Positions 23,424 through 32,138 of a DNA stretch of 64,000 nucleotides are shown one piece after another. A program made the position numbers and the translations under genes. Numbering within the stretch: the first letter of the stretch is position 1; every line of letters starts with the position of its first letter. The notes beneath the pieces are model-generated. The model was not told the DNA's origin, did not search any database, and saw only the letters and a program-made list of their open reading frames with translations. The stretch is from Prevotella sp. P6B1 (lineage in GTDB: Bacteria > Bacteroidota > Bacteroidia > Bacteroidales > Bacteroidaceae): contig NZ_JNKF01000011.1 in the NCBI RefSeq assembly GCF_000702825.1, forward strand, positions 124,001 to 188,000. Direction: 5' to 3'.

Positions 23424-24200
23424 ATGAAGAAACTGTTAACGATATCGATGATGATGGGTGTTCTGGTGGCTTGTAACCAGAACAACTCATCGTCGTTGCT
23501 TGATGACAAGGAGGCCAAGGCGATGCTGCAGGGTACCTGGATCGACGAGGAGAGTGGCGATGCGACCTTCCGTGTGAAGGGCGATACCATCTACTATGCC
23601 GATGCTACCAGTATGCCTTCCTATTTCCGTATCCACGGCGACTCGCTCTATCTGGCATCGGGCACTGCCTATGGTATCGTTAAGCGCACAGAGCATCTGT
23701 TCTGGTTTCACAATCAGAACGGCGACTTGCTGAAGCTGCAGAAGAGTGAGAATAGCGATGATGATGTGGAAACAGAGGCGCCCAGTGTCCTGACATACAC
23801 GCATCAGGTGAAGATCGACTCGGTGGTAAGCTATAACGGCAATCGCTATCATTGGTATATCGCCATCAACCCCACCAAGTATAAGGTCACCAAACGTACG
23901 TTTAATGAAGACGGACTTGAGGTGGAAAACGTGTATTACGACAATATCATGAATGTGAGCGTTTTCCAGGGCTCGCGCAAGTTGTTCTCGAGCGATTTCC
24001 GTAAGCAGCAGTATAAAGGAATGGTGCCCGAATCGTTCCTCCAGGATGCCATCTTTGCCAATATGGCGTTCAGCCATATCGACGCCGATGGCTTACATTT
24101 CAATGCCACACTGTGCATGCCTGATGGCGCAAGCTGCTACATAGTAGAGTCGGCCATCAGTTATACGGGTGTTGCGTCGATGAAGTTGTTAGAGTACTAA
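23424..24200 (+). CDS. DUF4738-like lipoprotein
   Basis: 258 aa. The signal ends at a lipobox (GVLVACN, Cys near 17). The first half resembles a small lipocalin-like module (LQGTWIDEESGDATFRVKGD), and the second half (DSVVSYNGNRYHWYIAINPTKYK onward) resembles the DUF4738 lipoproteins of Prevotella. Probably anchored in the outer membrane facing the periplasm. It abuts ugd and overlaps the convergent nudC by 4 bp. Function unknown. Confidence 0.75.
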   Translation: MKKLLTISMMMGVLVACNQNNSSSLLDDKEAKAMLQGTWIDEESGDATFRVKGDTIYYADATSMPSYFRIHGDSLYLASGTAYGIVKRTEHLFWFHNQNGDLLKLQKSENSDDDVETEAPSVLTYTHQVKIDSVVSYNGNRYHWYIAINPTKYKVTKRTFNEDGLEVENVYYDNIMNVSVFQGSRKLFSSDFRKQQYKGMVPESFLQDAIFANMAFSHIDADGLHFNATLCMPDGASCYIVESAISYTGVASMKLLEY

Positions 24201-24970
24201 GCTTTTTCGTCTAACCACGCATCGAGCAGCATTCTTGCAATCGATAATTTTTCGGGAATAGTAGGCAGGTTGTCCTTACGGAACCAGCCGCCCTTGGCTA
24301 TTTCGCTGGCCTGTAGGTGGATGTCGCCTGATACATAGTCGGCATTGAATCCTACCATCAGTCCGCAGGGGTAGGGCCAGGGCTGAGAGCCGAAGTAGCG
24401 GATGTTGGTAATCCTGACGCCTGTTTCTTCGAATGCCTCGCGGGCTACTGCCTCTTCGAGGGTCTCGCCTGTCTCTACAAAGCCCGCCACCAGACCGTAG
24501 AAATCCGTGCGGAAGTTCTTGGCGCGTACCAGCAACACCTCGTCGCCCCTATGTATCAGCACAATGACTGCTGTGGCTAACTGGGGCCATACCTCCTTGC
24601 CGCACTCTGTGCATTTCTTTGAGATATCTGTCGACATCTTCATAGGGGCACCGCAAACACCACAGAACTTGGTGTTGGCATCCCAGTAAAGCAGCTCCTG
24701 GCATTTGCCTGCCTTCTGGTAGAGCGACTTCTCGAGCTTATAGTACGATTGGCGCAGGCCGCACATCTCGTAGCGGGGATTGTCGCATACGGGGCTGTCA
24801 ATTTTATAGGTCTTTACCTCGATACCGTCCAGTGGCGTCACGCTCATCACGTTGGTCCATGGTTTTACCTCGGTGGGTGGTTCTTCCTGAAAGGGGATGG
24901 TATAGTTGCCATCAGCGGTTTTTTCTAACAATAAGTCTTCTTTGCAGAATACGAAATAATGTTGTTTCAT
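24197..24970 (-). CDS. nudC: NAD+ diphosphatase / NUDIX hydrolase NudC
   Basis: 257 aa. A zinc ribbon (FCGVCGAP ... KKCTECGKE) is followed by the Nudix box GFVETGETLEEAVAREAFEETGV (positions about 156-178), with the downstream SQPWPYP motif that defines the NudC subfamily. It hydrolyses NAD(H) to NMN(H) and AMP and in other bacteria removes NAD caps from RNA 5' ends. Its ATG overlaps the stop of the upstream metallophosphatase by 4 nt, so two nucleotide-processing genes form an operon. Confidence 0.93.
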   Translation of the reverse strand: MKQHYFVFCKEDLLLEKTADGNYTIPFQEEPPTEVKPWTNVMSVTPLDGIEVKTYKIDSPVCDNPRYEMCGLRQSYYKLEKSLYQKAGKCQELLYWDANTKFCGVCGAPMKMSTDISKKCTECGKEVWPQLATAVIVLIHRGDEVLLVRAKNFRTDFYGLVAGFVETGETLEEAVAREAFEETGVRITNIRYFGSQPWPYPCGLMVGFNADYVSGDIHLQASEIAKGGWFRKDNLPTIPEKLSIARMLLDAWLDEKA

Positions 24971-26733
24971 TTTCCAAACAGTTGTTTACGGTCTCGCTCA
25001 AGGGCGGGTTTTACCCATGCCTCGGGCACGAATTTCCAGTTGTTGTTCTTTTGGGGGTTGATTGTTCCCAGACGTTTAATCTCTTCTGTCAGATAGTGGC
25101 GCTGGTCCAGATCGGTATGGAAGAGCACGCGGCTCTCGAGCGAATCCTGGGGGATGCCGGCACCACGTGTCAGCAACTCACCACCACCGTTGGCACGATA
25201 GCTGTTCATCACTACCTTATACCATTTCTTCTCATCAAACGGCTCGCCGTTCGACATGCGGAGTATCCTTACTTTCTGTCCGTCGGGCTTGGTCAGGTCA
25301 ACCTCGTAATCGATACCGCAAGCTGAGTCGAAGTTAAATGTATAATATTGGAAACCAGTACGTTGCTGGTCTTCCTTTGAGTCGTCGTTCAGGCGCAGGG
25401 CGTGGTCGTTGGGCGAGGTCATGGTGTTGCTCCACATGTCGTACGAGAACTCCAGATGCTTCCTTACTTCCTCGCCAGTCATCTTGAGTACGAACAGCAG
25501 ATTCTCAAAGCGATAGAGCTTGAACATGTCGGCCTGGGTCACCTCGCCAGCATCGATAGTGGTATCGAAAGCCAAGGGGGCGTTAAACGAGATGTCGGCC
25601 TTCGAGATGCTCATCTGCAGGTTGTGAATCAGATCGGTAAAGGCTGAATTGCCAAAGAAACTCTCGCGGGTGTAGATAGGGTTCTTGAAGTAGCCGATCT
25701 TCTGGTTGACATAGTTCTTCACCTCGTCGATGGTGGGCTGGAAGTCCTTCAGCATCTGCTTGTCAATCTTCTCGTCGAGCACGCTGACAATGTTGCCCTT
25801 GATGTCTTTCTTTACCAGGCGGCCTTCCTCGTAGGTCAGCTTAATCTCGGCTTCGGCTACATTGGCCACGTAGCACGAAGGGTCGATGCACAGCACTTTC
25901 TCGCCTGCCTTGTTGGTAATCCACATGTTGTGGACCTGATGGTCGTGGCCAAAGAAGATGATATCGAAGCCTGGTACCTCGCGGGCTACCGACTCGGTGG
26001 CGTCTTCCTCGTATTCGGCAGTCTTGATACCGCCATTCAGACCCGAGTGGAACAGACCGAAAATCAGGTCGGGCTTCTCCGTCTCTTTCACGTACTTCAC
26101 CCATTTCTTGGCGCAGGCTGTCATCTCTTCAAACTCTAATCCCTTCCAGATCGACTTGTTCAGCCAGTTGGGAATGGCAGGGGTGATCATGCCGATCACC
26201 ACAATCTTGACACCGTCCTTGTAGTGCACCGAGTAGGGCTTCAGGCCGTTGTAGATATGCTCTGGCCGTGCCTCTGCATTTTTATATTCCTCTTTGACGA
26301 TGTTGGCACCTAACAGCGGACAGCGCACCTCGCGAATCCACTTGTCGTAAACCTTGTGGCCTGGTTCAATGTCATGATTGCCCACGGTCTCGGCATCGTA
26401 CTTCATGTAATTGATGACTGTAGCTGCGATGTTCTCATTCTCAGGCATCACGTAGTTCGACCAATAGACACAAGGCTGGCCTTGCAGGATGTCGCCGTTG
26501 TCGATCAGCAGGAAGTGGTCGCTGCCGTACTTCTTGCGCTGTTGCTTGATATATGAATTGGCGCGGGTGAGTGTGCCCCTGATGGGCTTCTTCTCCATGA
26601 AGTCGTAGGGGAAGAAATGACCATGAACATCACTTGTCTCAATGACCTTGAGCTTGATGGTTTTTGTGTTCTTTGCCTCGATGGGCATTACTGCAAATAG
26701 TGCAGAAATCAGTATAACTGGAATACTTTTCAT
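24967..26733 (-). CDS. Periplasmic 5'-nucleotidase / 2',3'-cyclic phosphodiesterase family protein
   Basis: 588 aa from the ATG at 26731-26733. A longer frame to 26787 adds 18 residues ahead of a clear signal peptide (KSIPVILISALFAVMPIEA). The metallophosphoesterase domain has the motifs ETSDVHGHF, DNGDILQG, VGNHDIEPG and FFGHDHQVH. The C-terminal 5'-nucleotidase domain includes NSYRANGGGELL. It would salvage extracellular nucleotides in the periplasm. A -7 box (TAATTTTG, 26757-26764, minus) precedes it, and it leads the operon with nudC. Confidence 0.9.
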   Translation of the reverse strand: MKSIPVILISALFAVMPIEAKNTKTIKLKVIETSDVHGHFFPYDFMEKKPIRGTLTRANSYIKQQRKKYGSDHFLLIDNGDILQGQPCVYWSNYVMPENENIAATVINYMKYDAETVGNHDIEPGHKVYDKWIREVRCPLLGANIVKEEYKNAEARPEHIYNGLKPYSVHYKDGVKIVVIGMITPAIPNWLNKSIWKGLEFEEMTACAKKWVKYVKETEKPDLIFGLFHSGLNGGIKTAEYEEDATESVAREVPGFDIIFFGHDHQVHNMWITNKAGEKVLCIDPSCYVANVAEAEIKLTYEEGRLVKKDIKGNIVSVLDEKIDKQMLKDFQPTIDEVKNYVNQKIGYFKNPIYTRESFFGNSAFTDLIHNLQMSISKADISFNAPLAFDTTIDAGEVTQADMFKLYRFENLLFVLKMTGEEVRKHLEFSYDMWSNTMTSPNDHALRLNDDSKEDQQRTGFQYYTFNFDSACGIDYEVDLTKPDGQKVRILRMSNGEPFDEKKWYKVVMNSYRANGGGELLTRGAGIPQDSLESRVLFHTDLDQRHYLTEEIKRLGTINPQKNNNWKFVPEAWVKPALERDRKQLFGK

Positions 26734-26865
26734 GAAAATGCTTTTAATTTTGTGTGCAAAATTACATAATTTAGTTGATATGTCCAAATATTTAACTGTT
26801 TATTTGGTGTTTGTCTGGCACATTTTTTGCTGGAAACCCGGAAAAAGAAAGAGGAGGATTTGATT

Positions 26866-27546
26866 ATGGCATTTATTGATTATTACAAGATTTTAGGCGT
26901 TGATAAGACGATTCCGCAGAAGGATGTGAAGAAGGCTTACCTGAAACGTGCCAAGCAGTTTCATCCTGATTTGCACCCTGACGACCCCAAGGCTCAGGCT
27001 AAGTTCCAGGCCTTGCAGGAGGCGTATGATGTGATTGGTGACCCCGAAAAGCGTAAGAAGTACGACCAGTACGGTGAGAAATGGCGTGAAGCAGAACAGT
27101 TCCAGGGCTTTGGCGGTGGTCAGGGTGGTGGTAACCCGTTTGGTGGGTTCGACTTCAGTAGCTTCCAGGGGGGCGGCGGATTCTCGTCGTTCTTCGAAGA
27201 CCTGTTCGGACGTAAAGGCAGGCAGGGTGGCGGCTTTGGCGGTTTCCAGGGTTTTGGTGGCACGCATCAGGCGCGCACCCATAGTGGCGAGATGAATGCG
27301 AACGTGACGATAGATCTTTACACAGCCATGCTGGGTGGAGAGGTGATTGTGACGCTGTCGAACGGGCAGAAACTGAAGTTGAAGATTAAACCCGAAACGC
27401 AGCCAGGCACCAAGGTCCGACTGCGTGGTAAGGGGTACGATAGGGGCGATGGGACTTTTGGCGATCTCATCATTACCTATCAAGTAAAACTTCCGACAAA
27501 TCTGACTGAGCGTCAGAAGGATCTGTTACGCCAGATGCTCCAGTAG
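26866..27546 (+). CDS. DnaJ-family co-chaperone, CbpA-like
   Basis: 226 aa from the ATG at 26866, which has a GAGGAGG site 9-15 nt upstream; the frame is open to 26827. The J domain occupies residues 4-70 with the HPD motif at 33-35. A Gly/Phe-rich linker (about 80-140) follows, then a C-terminal substrate-binding domain (MLGGEVIVTLSNGQKLKLKI, GTKVRLRGKGY). There is no zinc-finger domain, so it is the CbpA/DnaJ type II form that stimulates DnaK ATPase. Its end overlaps the convergent kdsB gene by 21 bp. Confidence 0.92.
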   Translation: MAFIDYYKILGVDKTIPQKDVKKAYLKRAKQFHPDLHPDDPKAQAKFQALQEAYDVIGDPEKRKKYDQYGEKWREAEQFQGFGGGQGGGNPFGGFDFSSFQGGGGFSSFFEDLFGRKGRQGGGFGGFQGFGGTHQARTHSGEMNANVTIDLYTAMLGGEVIVTLSNGQKLKLKIKPETQPGTKVRLRGKGYDRGDGTFGDLIITYQVKLPTNLTERQKDLLRQMLQ

Positions 27547-28272
27547 GAATGCTTCGGCTCTCGCTAAATCCTCGGGGGTGTCGATACCTACTGTTTCGAT
27601 ATCGGTCATACCTACACGGATGCGATAGCCATTCTGTAACCATCTTAACTGCTCCAGGCTCTCTGCTTTTTCCAGACTGCTCTGGGGCAGTTTCGTTACC
27701 TCGGCCAGTACTTCACGACGGTAAGCGTATATGCCTAAGTGCTTGAGGAAGGGATATTCGCCAAACCACTCGTTGCGCTCCTTGCCTCGGATATAAGGAA
27801 TGACACTGCGACTGAAGTAGAGGGCAAATCCACGATTATCAGTTACAATCTTGGGGGAGTTGGGGTTCTCGATGGCTTCGATCGACTCGAACTGCTTGCC
27901 TAATGTGCCAATCTGAGTCTCGGGGGCATCGAAGAGGTGCATCAGCGTCTCTATCTGTGAGGGCTGGATGAAAGGCTCATCGCCCTGCACATTGATAATG
28001 ACATCGGCGTCGGAACCTATTTTCTCGGCTGCCTCTTCAATGCGGTCGGTACCACTCTTGTGGTCGGCACGTGTCATCACGGCTTTTCCACCGAAAGCTG
28101 TCACAGCATCGAAAATACGCTGGTCGTCGGTAGCTACATATACTTCTTCGAGCACGCTCTTAACCTGCTCGTAAACTCTTTGAATCACTGTTTTTCCGCC
28201 CAGTATTGCAAGCGGCTTGCCCGGATATCTTGTAGAAGCATAACGGGCAGGAATAATAGCCATAAACTTCAT
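27526..28272 (-). CDS. kdsB: CMP-KDO synthetase (3-deoxy-manno-octulosonate cytidylyltransferase)
   Basis: Activates KDO with CTP for lipid A-core assembly. 248 aa, the family length. Motifs: IIPARYASTRYPGKPL near the N-terminus, ATDDQRI, RADHKSGTDRI, and NVQGDEPFI, then HLGIYAYRREVL. M1 and M4 are both possible starts. A -7 box (TACCTTTG; plus-strand 28281-28288) lies 8 nt upstream, giving a very short leader. The heptamer repeat at 28295 sits where the -33 element should be. Confidence 0.96.
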   Translation of the reverse strand: MKFMAIIPARYASTRYPGKPLAILGGKTVIQRVYEQVKSVLEEVYVATDDQRIFDAVTAFGGKAVMTRADHKSGTDRIEEAAEKIGSDADVIINVQGDEPFIQPSQIETLMHLFDAPETQIGTLGKQFESIEAIENPNSPKIVTDNRGFALYFSRSVIPYIRGKERNEWFGEYPFLKHLGIYAYRREVLAEVTKLPQSSLEKAESLEQLRWLQNGYRIRVGMTDIETVGIDTPEDLARAEAFLLEHLA

Positions 28273-28294
28273 AACGGGTGCAAAGGTACGAATA

Positions 28295-28322
28295 AAAAGT
28301 GAAAAGTGAAAAGTGAAAAGTG
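28295..28322. repeat. Four tandem AAAAGTG heptamers
   Basis: Exact copies at 28295, 28302, 28309 and 28316. The array fills the space upstream of the kdsB -7 box, including its -33 position, and lies 30 bp before the promoter of the MORN gene on the other strand. Confidence 0.9.
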
Positions 28323-28351
28323 AAAAATTATATTAATATATTGGTAAGTAA

Positions 28352-28383
28352 TTTGCGCACCTCGATTATTTTATTTAAATTTG
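28352..28383 (+). promoter_or_regulatory. Promoter of the MORN-repeat gene
   Basis: TTTG (28352-28355), 20 bp, TAAATTTG (28376-28383). The transcript would start close to the ATG at 28398. Confidence 0.8.
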
Positions 28384-28397
28384 CACTCTAAAATAGG

Positions 28398-29528
28398 ATG
28401 TTTTTACAAATGAATATAAATAGAATTTCGATTATTGCACTTTCATTGATTCTGCCATTTACAGCAGATGCACAGAAGATAACACTCGGTTCGGCCGCAA
28501 CAAAGGATGGCGGAGATTATCAGGGAGAAATGGTAATGGGTAAACCTCATGGTAAGGGTAAGACCGTGTATAAGAACGGTAACTGGTATGAGGGCGAATA
28601 TGTGAAAGGCAAGCGCCAGGGATTTGGTATTTACTCTTTTTTTGATGGCGAGAAGTACGAAGGCGAATGGTTTCAGGATCAGCAGCATGGTAAGGGAACC
28701 TATTATTTCCAGAATAATAACCGCTATGATGGCCTCTGGTTCCGCGATTATCAGCAGGGGCACGGCATTATGTACTATTATAATGGTGATAAGTACGATG
28801 GCGAATGGAAACAGGACCGCCGTTCGGGCTATGGCGTCTATACATTCGCAAGTGGCGCTTTCTATAAAGGCTACTGGCTGAACGACAAGAAGAGCGGTAA
28901 GGGCATGTACGATTGGGGCGACGGCTCTGTTTACGATGGCGATTGGAAAGAGAATATGCGCTCGGGTAAGGGTACTTTCAAGTACGCTGGTGGAGATGTG
29001 TATATTGGTCCTTGGACTGATGACGAGATGAACGGACGTGGCATCTATAAGTTCCAGAACGGCGATGTCTATGAAGGCGATTATGTGAAAGGTGAGCGTA
29101 CTGGTCAGGGCATCTTCAAGTATGCGAATGGCGATCAGTACACCGGACAGTTCTTCAAGGGCGACAAGCAGGGGCAGGGCACCTTTGTATGGAAGAACGG
29201 CGATACCTATGTGGGCATGTGGAAAGCCGACAAACAGGAGGGGCGCGGCAAGCTGACCAAGAAATGCGGTGATACCGTAGAGGGATCCTTTAAGGCTGGA
29301 CAGCCCAATGGCGAGTGTATTGTTCGTTTTGCCGATGGCTCTAAGTTCAAAGGTGCTTTCAAGAATGGCCGACGTAATGGTGCTGCCATTGAGGAGGATA
29401 AGGACGGAAAACGTTTCGAGGGTACTTATGTAGATGATGTGCGTGATGGCCATTTCGTGGAGAAGGACCGAAATGGTAAGGTGACCGCTCAAGGCATCTA
29501 TACCCGTGGAAGAAGACAAACAAAGTAA
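28398..29528 (+). CDS. Exported MORN-repeat protein
   Basis: 376 aa (ATG at 28410 is an alternative start and directly precedes the signal peptide IALSLILPFTADAQ). About a dozen 23-residue MORN repeats of the form Y-x-G-x-W/F-x-x-x-x-x-x-G-x-G fill residues about 38-365, for example YEGEWFQDQQHGKGTY and YDGDWKENMRSGKGTF. MORN sheets bind lipids or proteins and may form a surface scaffold. A TabA/YhcH-like gene follows closely. Specific function unknown. Confidence 0.88.
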   Translation: MFLQMNINRISIIALSLILPFTADAQKITLGSAATKDGGDYQGEMVMGKPHGKGKTVYKNGNWYEGEYVKGKRQGFGIYSFFDGEKYEGEWFQDQQHGKGTYYFQNNNRYDGLWFRDYQQGHGIMYYYNGDKYDGEWKQDRRSGYGVYTFASGAFYKGYWLNDKKSGKGMYDWGDGSVYDGDWKENMRSGKGTFKYAGGDVYIGPWTDDEMNGRGIYKFQNGDVYEGDYVKGERTGQGIFKYANGDQYTGQFFKGDKQGQGTFVWKNGDTYVGMWKADKQEGRGKLTKKCGDTVEGSFKAGQPNGECIVRFADGSKFKGAFKNGRRNGAAIEEDKDGKRFEGTYVDDVRDGHFVEKDRNGKVTAQGIYTRGRRQTK

Positions 29529-29553
29529 CAAACAACTTAAATATTTACTGAGT

Positions 29554-30000
29554 ATGATTATTGATACAATTGAAAATCTGAGCAAGTACACATCGCTTAA
29601 CCCCTTGTTTGCTGATGTGGTAGCGTTTTTGGAAAATAACGATCTCCAGACCATGGAGACGGGCAAATACCCTATCAAGGATAAGGATTTGTTCCTGAAT
29701 CTGCAGGTGGCCAAAGGCAAGAGCCAAGAGGCTGCTGTGCTCGAGACGCATAGAGATATGATTGATATCCAGATTCCCATCTCGGGCGAGGAGACTTTCG
29801 GTTATACACCGTTGGGCGATCTGCCCGACTTTGAGTACAATGCCGAGAAGGATATCACGAAATATGGCGAGACAAAGTCGCAGACCTATGTGACGGTAAA
29901 GCCTGGTCAGATGGTGATTTTCTTCCCTCAGGATGGTCATGCACCTTGTATTTCTGAGCAACCGGAAATCAGGAAAGCCATCTTCAAGGTGAAGGCGTAA
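29554..30000 (+). CDS. YhcH/YjgK/YiaL (TabA) family protein
   Basis: 148 aa from the ATG at 29554; the frame extends to 29506, inside the previous gene. DUF386 signatures are present: METGKYPI, LETHRDMIDIQIPISGEE with the conserved H and E, and MVIFFPQDGHAPCI. Family members are cupin-like metal-binding proteins linked to sialic-acid or galactoside metabolism and biofilm control. It starts 25 nt after the MORN gene and 33 nt before glgB, so all three could share a transcript. Confidence 0.88.
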   Translation: MIIDTIENLSKYTSLNPLFADVVAFLENNDLQTMETGKYPIKDKDLFLNLQVAKGKSQEAAVLETHRDMIDIQIPISGEETFGYTPLGDLPDFEYNAEKDITKYGETKSQTYVTVKPGQMVIFFPQDGHAPCISEQPEIRKAIFKVKA

Positions 30001-30033
30001 GTAATAAAAGCATAACAAAAAACATAAAACACT

Positions 30034-32136
30034 ATGGAAACAAAGAAACAATCTGTCAAGAAGCCTGCAACCAAGAAGGTAACTACGGCTAAGAAAGCCG
30101 TTGCAAAGAAAACAAAGCCTGTAGAACCAGAACATATCGGATTGGTTCGTAACGATTCTTGGTTGGAGCCTTTTGAAGGAGCTATCCGTGGCCGTCATGA
30201 TCATGCGGTATGGAAGCTGAACCAGTTGACACAAAATGGCAAGAAATCCCTGAGCCAGTTTGCTTCGGGTCATCTTTATTTCGGACTCCATAAGTTGGCC
30301 AAGGGCTGGGTGTTCCGTGAGTGGGCACCTAACGCTACAGACATCTATCTGATTGGCGACTTCAACAACTGGCAGGAGGACGAGAAGTACCGTTGCAAGC
30401 GTATTGCCGGTACAGGCAACTGGGAGTTGAAACTCAGCGAGAAAGCCTTGAAGCACGGTCAGCTTTATAAGATGAAGGTGAAATGGAATGGGGGAGAAGG
30501 CGAACGCATTCCTGCCTGGTGCCGTCGTGTGGTTCAGGACGATAATACCAAGATATTCTCTGCTCAGGTATGGAATCCTGAGGTGAAATACGAGTTCAAG
30601 AAAAAGAACTTCAAGCCCAAGAAGAATCCGCTGCTCATCTATGAGTGCCATGTAGGTATGGGACAGGATGCTGAGAAGGTTGGTTCTTATAAGGAATTCA
30701 AGGACAACGTATTGCCACGCGTCATCAAGGATGGTTATAACTGCATCCAGGTGATGGCTATCCAGGAGCATCCCTATTATGGCTCGTTTGGCTATCACGT
30801 TTCTTCGTTCTTTGCCCCATCAAGCCGTTTTGGCACGCCTGAGGAACTGAAGGAACTCATTGATACGGCCCACAAGAACGGCGTAGCTGTGATTATGGAT
30901 ATCGTTCATTCGCATGCTGTGAAGAATGAGGTTGAGGGCTTGGGTAATCTGGCTGGCGACCCTAACCAGTTCTTCTATCCTGGCGATCGTCATGAGCACC
31001 CAGCCTGGGATTCGCTCTGCTTCGATTATGGTAAGGACGAGGTGCTGCACTTCCTGCTGTCAAACTGTAAGTATTGGCTTGAGGAGTTCAAATTCGACGG
31101 TTTCCGCTTCGATGGTGTTACCTCTATGCTTTATTACTCGCACGGATTGGGTGAGGCCTTTGGTGGCTATGGCGATTACTTCAATGGACATGAGGACGAC
31201 AATGCCATCTGCTATCTCACCCTGGCCAACAAGCTGATACACGAGGTGAATCCTGATGCTATCACTATTGCTGAGGAGGTATCAGGTATGCCTGGTCTTG
31301 CTGCCAAGTTCGAGGACGGTGGCTATGGCTTCGACTACCGCATGGCGATGAACATTCCCGATTACTGGATTAAGACCATCAAAGAGGTGCGCGATGAGGA
31401 TATCAATGTATGCTCTATCTTCTGGGAGGTTAAGAATCGCCGTCCTGACGAGAAGACCATATCATATTGCGAGAGCCATGACCAGGCACTCGTGGGCGAC
31501 AAGACCATCATCTTCCGCCTGATCGATGCTGATATGTACTGGCACTTTGCCAAGAAAGACGTGAACGATATTGCCCAGCGTGGTATCGCTCTGCATAAGA
31601 TGATCCGATTGGTTACCATAGCTGCTATCAATGGCGGCTACCTGAACTTCATGGGTAATGAGTTCGGACATCCTGAGTGGATTGACTTCCCACGTGAAGG
31701 AAACGGGTGGAGCTATAAGTATGCGCGTCGCCAGTGGAATCTGGTCGATAATAAGGACCTCTGCTACCATTGGTTGGGCGATTTCGACCGCGAGATGCTG
31801 AAGGTCATCAAGAGCGTACGCAACTTCCAGAATACGCCTGTGACAGAAATCTGGCATGATGATGGCGATCAGGTGCTCTGCTTTATGCGTGGCAATCTGG
31901 TGTTCGTGTTCAATTTCTCGCCCACACGCAGCTATACCGACTACGGATTCCTTGTGCCCACAGGATCGTACAAGGTAGTGCTCAATACCGATTCGAAAGA
32001 CTTCGGTGGAAATGGCTTTGCCGACGACACCGTTACCCACTTCACCAACTACGATCCGCTTTATGTGTCGGATCATAAGGAGTGGCTTAAACTCTACATT
32101 CCGGCTCGTTCAGCCGTTGTATTGAAGAAAATTTAA
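30034..32136 (+). CDS. glgB: 1,4-alpha-glucan branching enzyme with a lysine-rich N-terminal tail
   Basis: 700 aa. Introduces alpha-1,6 branches into glycogen. Residues about 3-32 are an unusual K/A/T/P-rich tail (KKPATKKVTTAKKAVAKKTK). A CBM48 module (REWAPNATDIYLIGDFNNW) follows, then the GH13 catalytic barrel with nucleophile D360 (GFRFDGVTS), acid/base E414 (ITIAEE) and transition-state region YCESHDQ. The branching-enzyme NFMGNEFGHPEWIDFPREGNGWS block is diagnostic and of the eukaryote-like type common in Bacteroidetes. Cytoplasmic. The basic tail is absent from most homologues I recall. Confidence 0.94.
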   Translation: METKKQSVKKPATKKVTTAKKAVAKKTKPVEPEHIGLVRNDSWLEPFEGAIRGRHDHAVWKLNQLTQNGKKSLSQFASGHLYFGLHKLAKGWVFREWAPNATDIYLIGDFNNWQEDEKYRCKRIAGTGNWELKLSEKALKHGQLYKMKVKWNGGEGERIPAWCRRVVQDDNTKIFSAQVWNPEVKYEFKKKNFKPKKNPLLIYECHVGMGQDAEKVGSYKEFKDNVLPRVIKDGYNCIQVMAIQEHPYYGSFGYHVSSFFAPSSRFGTPEELKELIDTAHKNGVAVIMDIVHSHAVKNEVEGLGNLAGDPNQFFYPGDRHEHPAWDSLCFDYGKDEVLHFLLSNCKYWLEEFKFDGFRFDGVTSMLYYSHGLGEAFGGYGDYFNGHEDDNAICYLTLANKLIHEVNPDAITIAEEVSGMPGLAAKFEDGGYGFDYRMAMNIPDYWIKTIKEVRDEDINVCSIFWEVKNRRPDEKTISYCESHDQALVGDKTIIFRLIDADMYWHFAKKDVNDIAQRGIALHKMIRLVTIAAINGGYLNFMGNEFGHPEWIDFPREGNGWSYKYARRQWNLVDNKDLCYHWLGDFDREMLKVIKSVRNFQNTPVTEIWHDDGDQVLCFMRGNLVFVFNFSPTRSYTDYGFLVPTGSYKVVLNTDSKDFGGNGFADDTVTHFTNYDPLYVSDHKEWLKLYIPARSAVVLKKI

Positions 32137-32138
32137 AT

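Noticed and set aside
28443..29780. 445-aa minus-strand ORF opposite the MORN gene
   Set aside because: Its Ile/Ala-rich pattern simply reflects the complement of the MORN repeats; no start signals.
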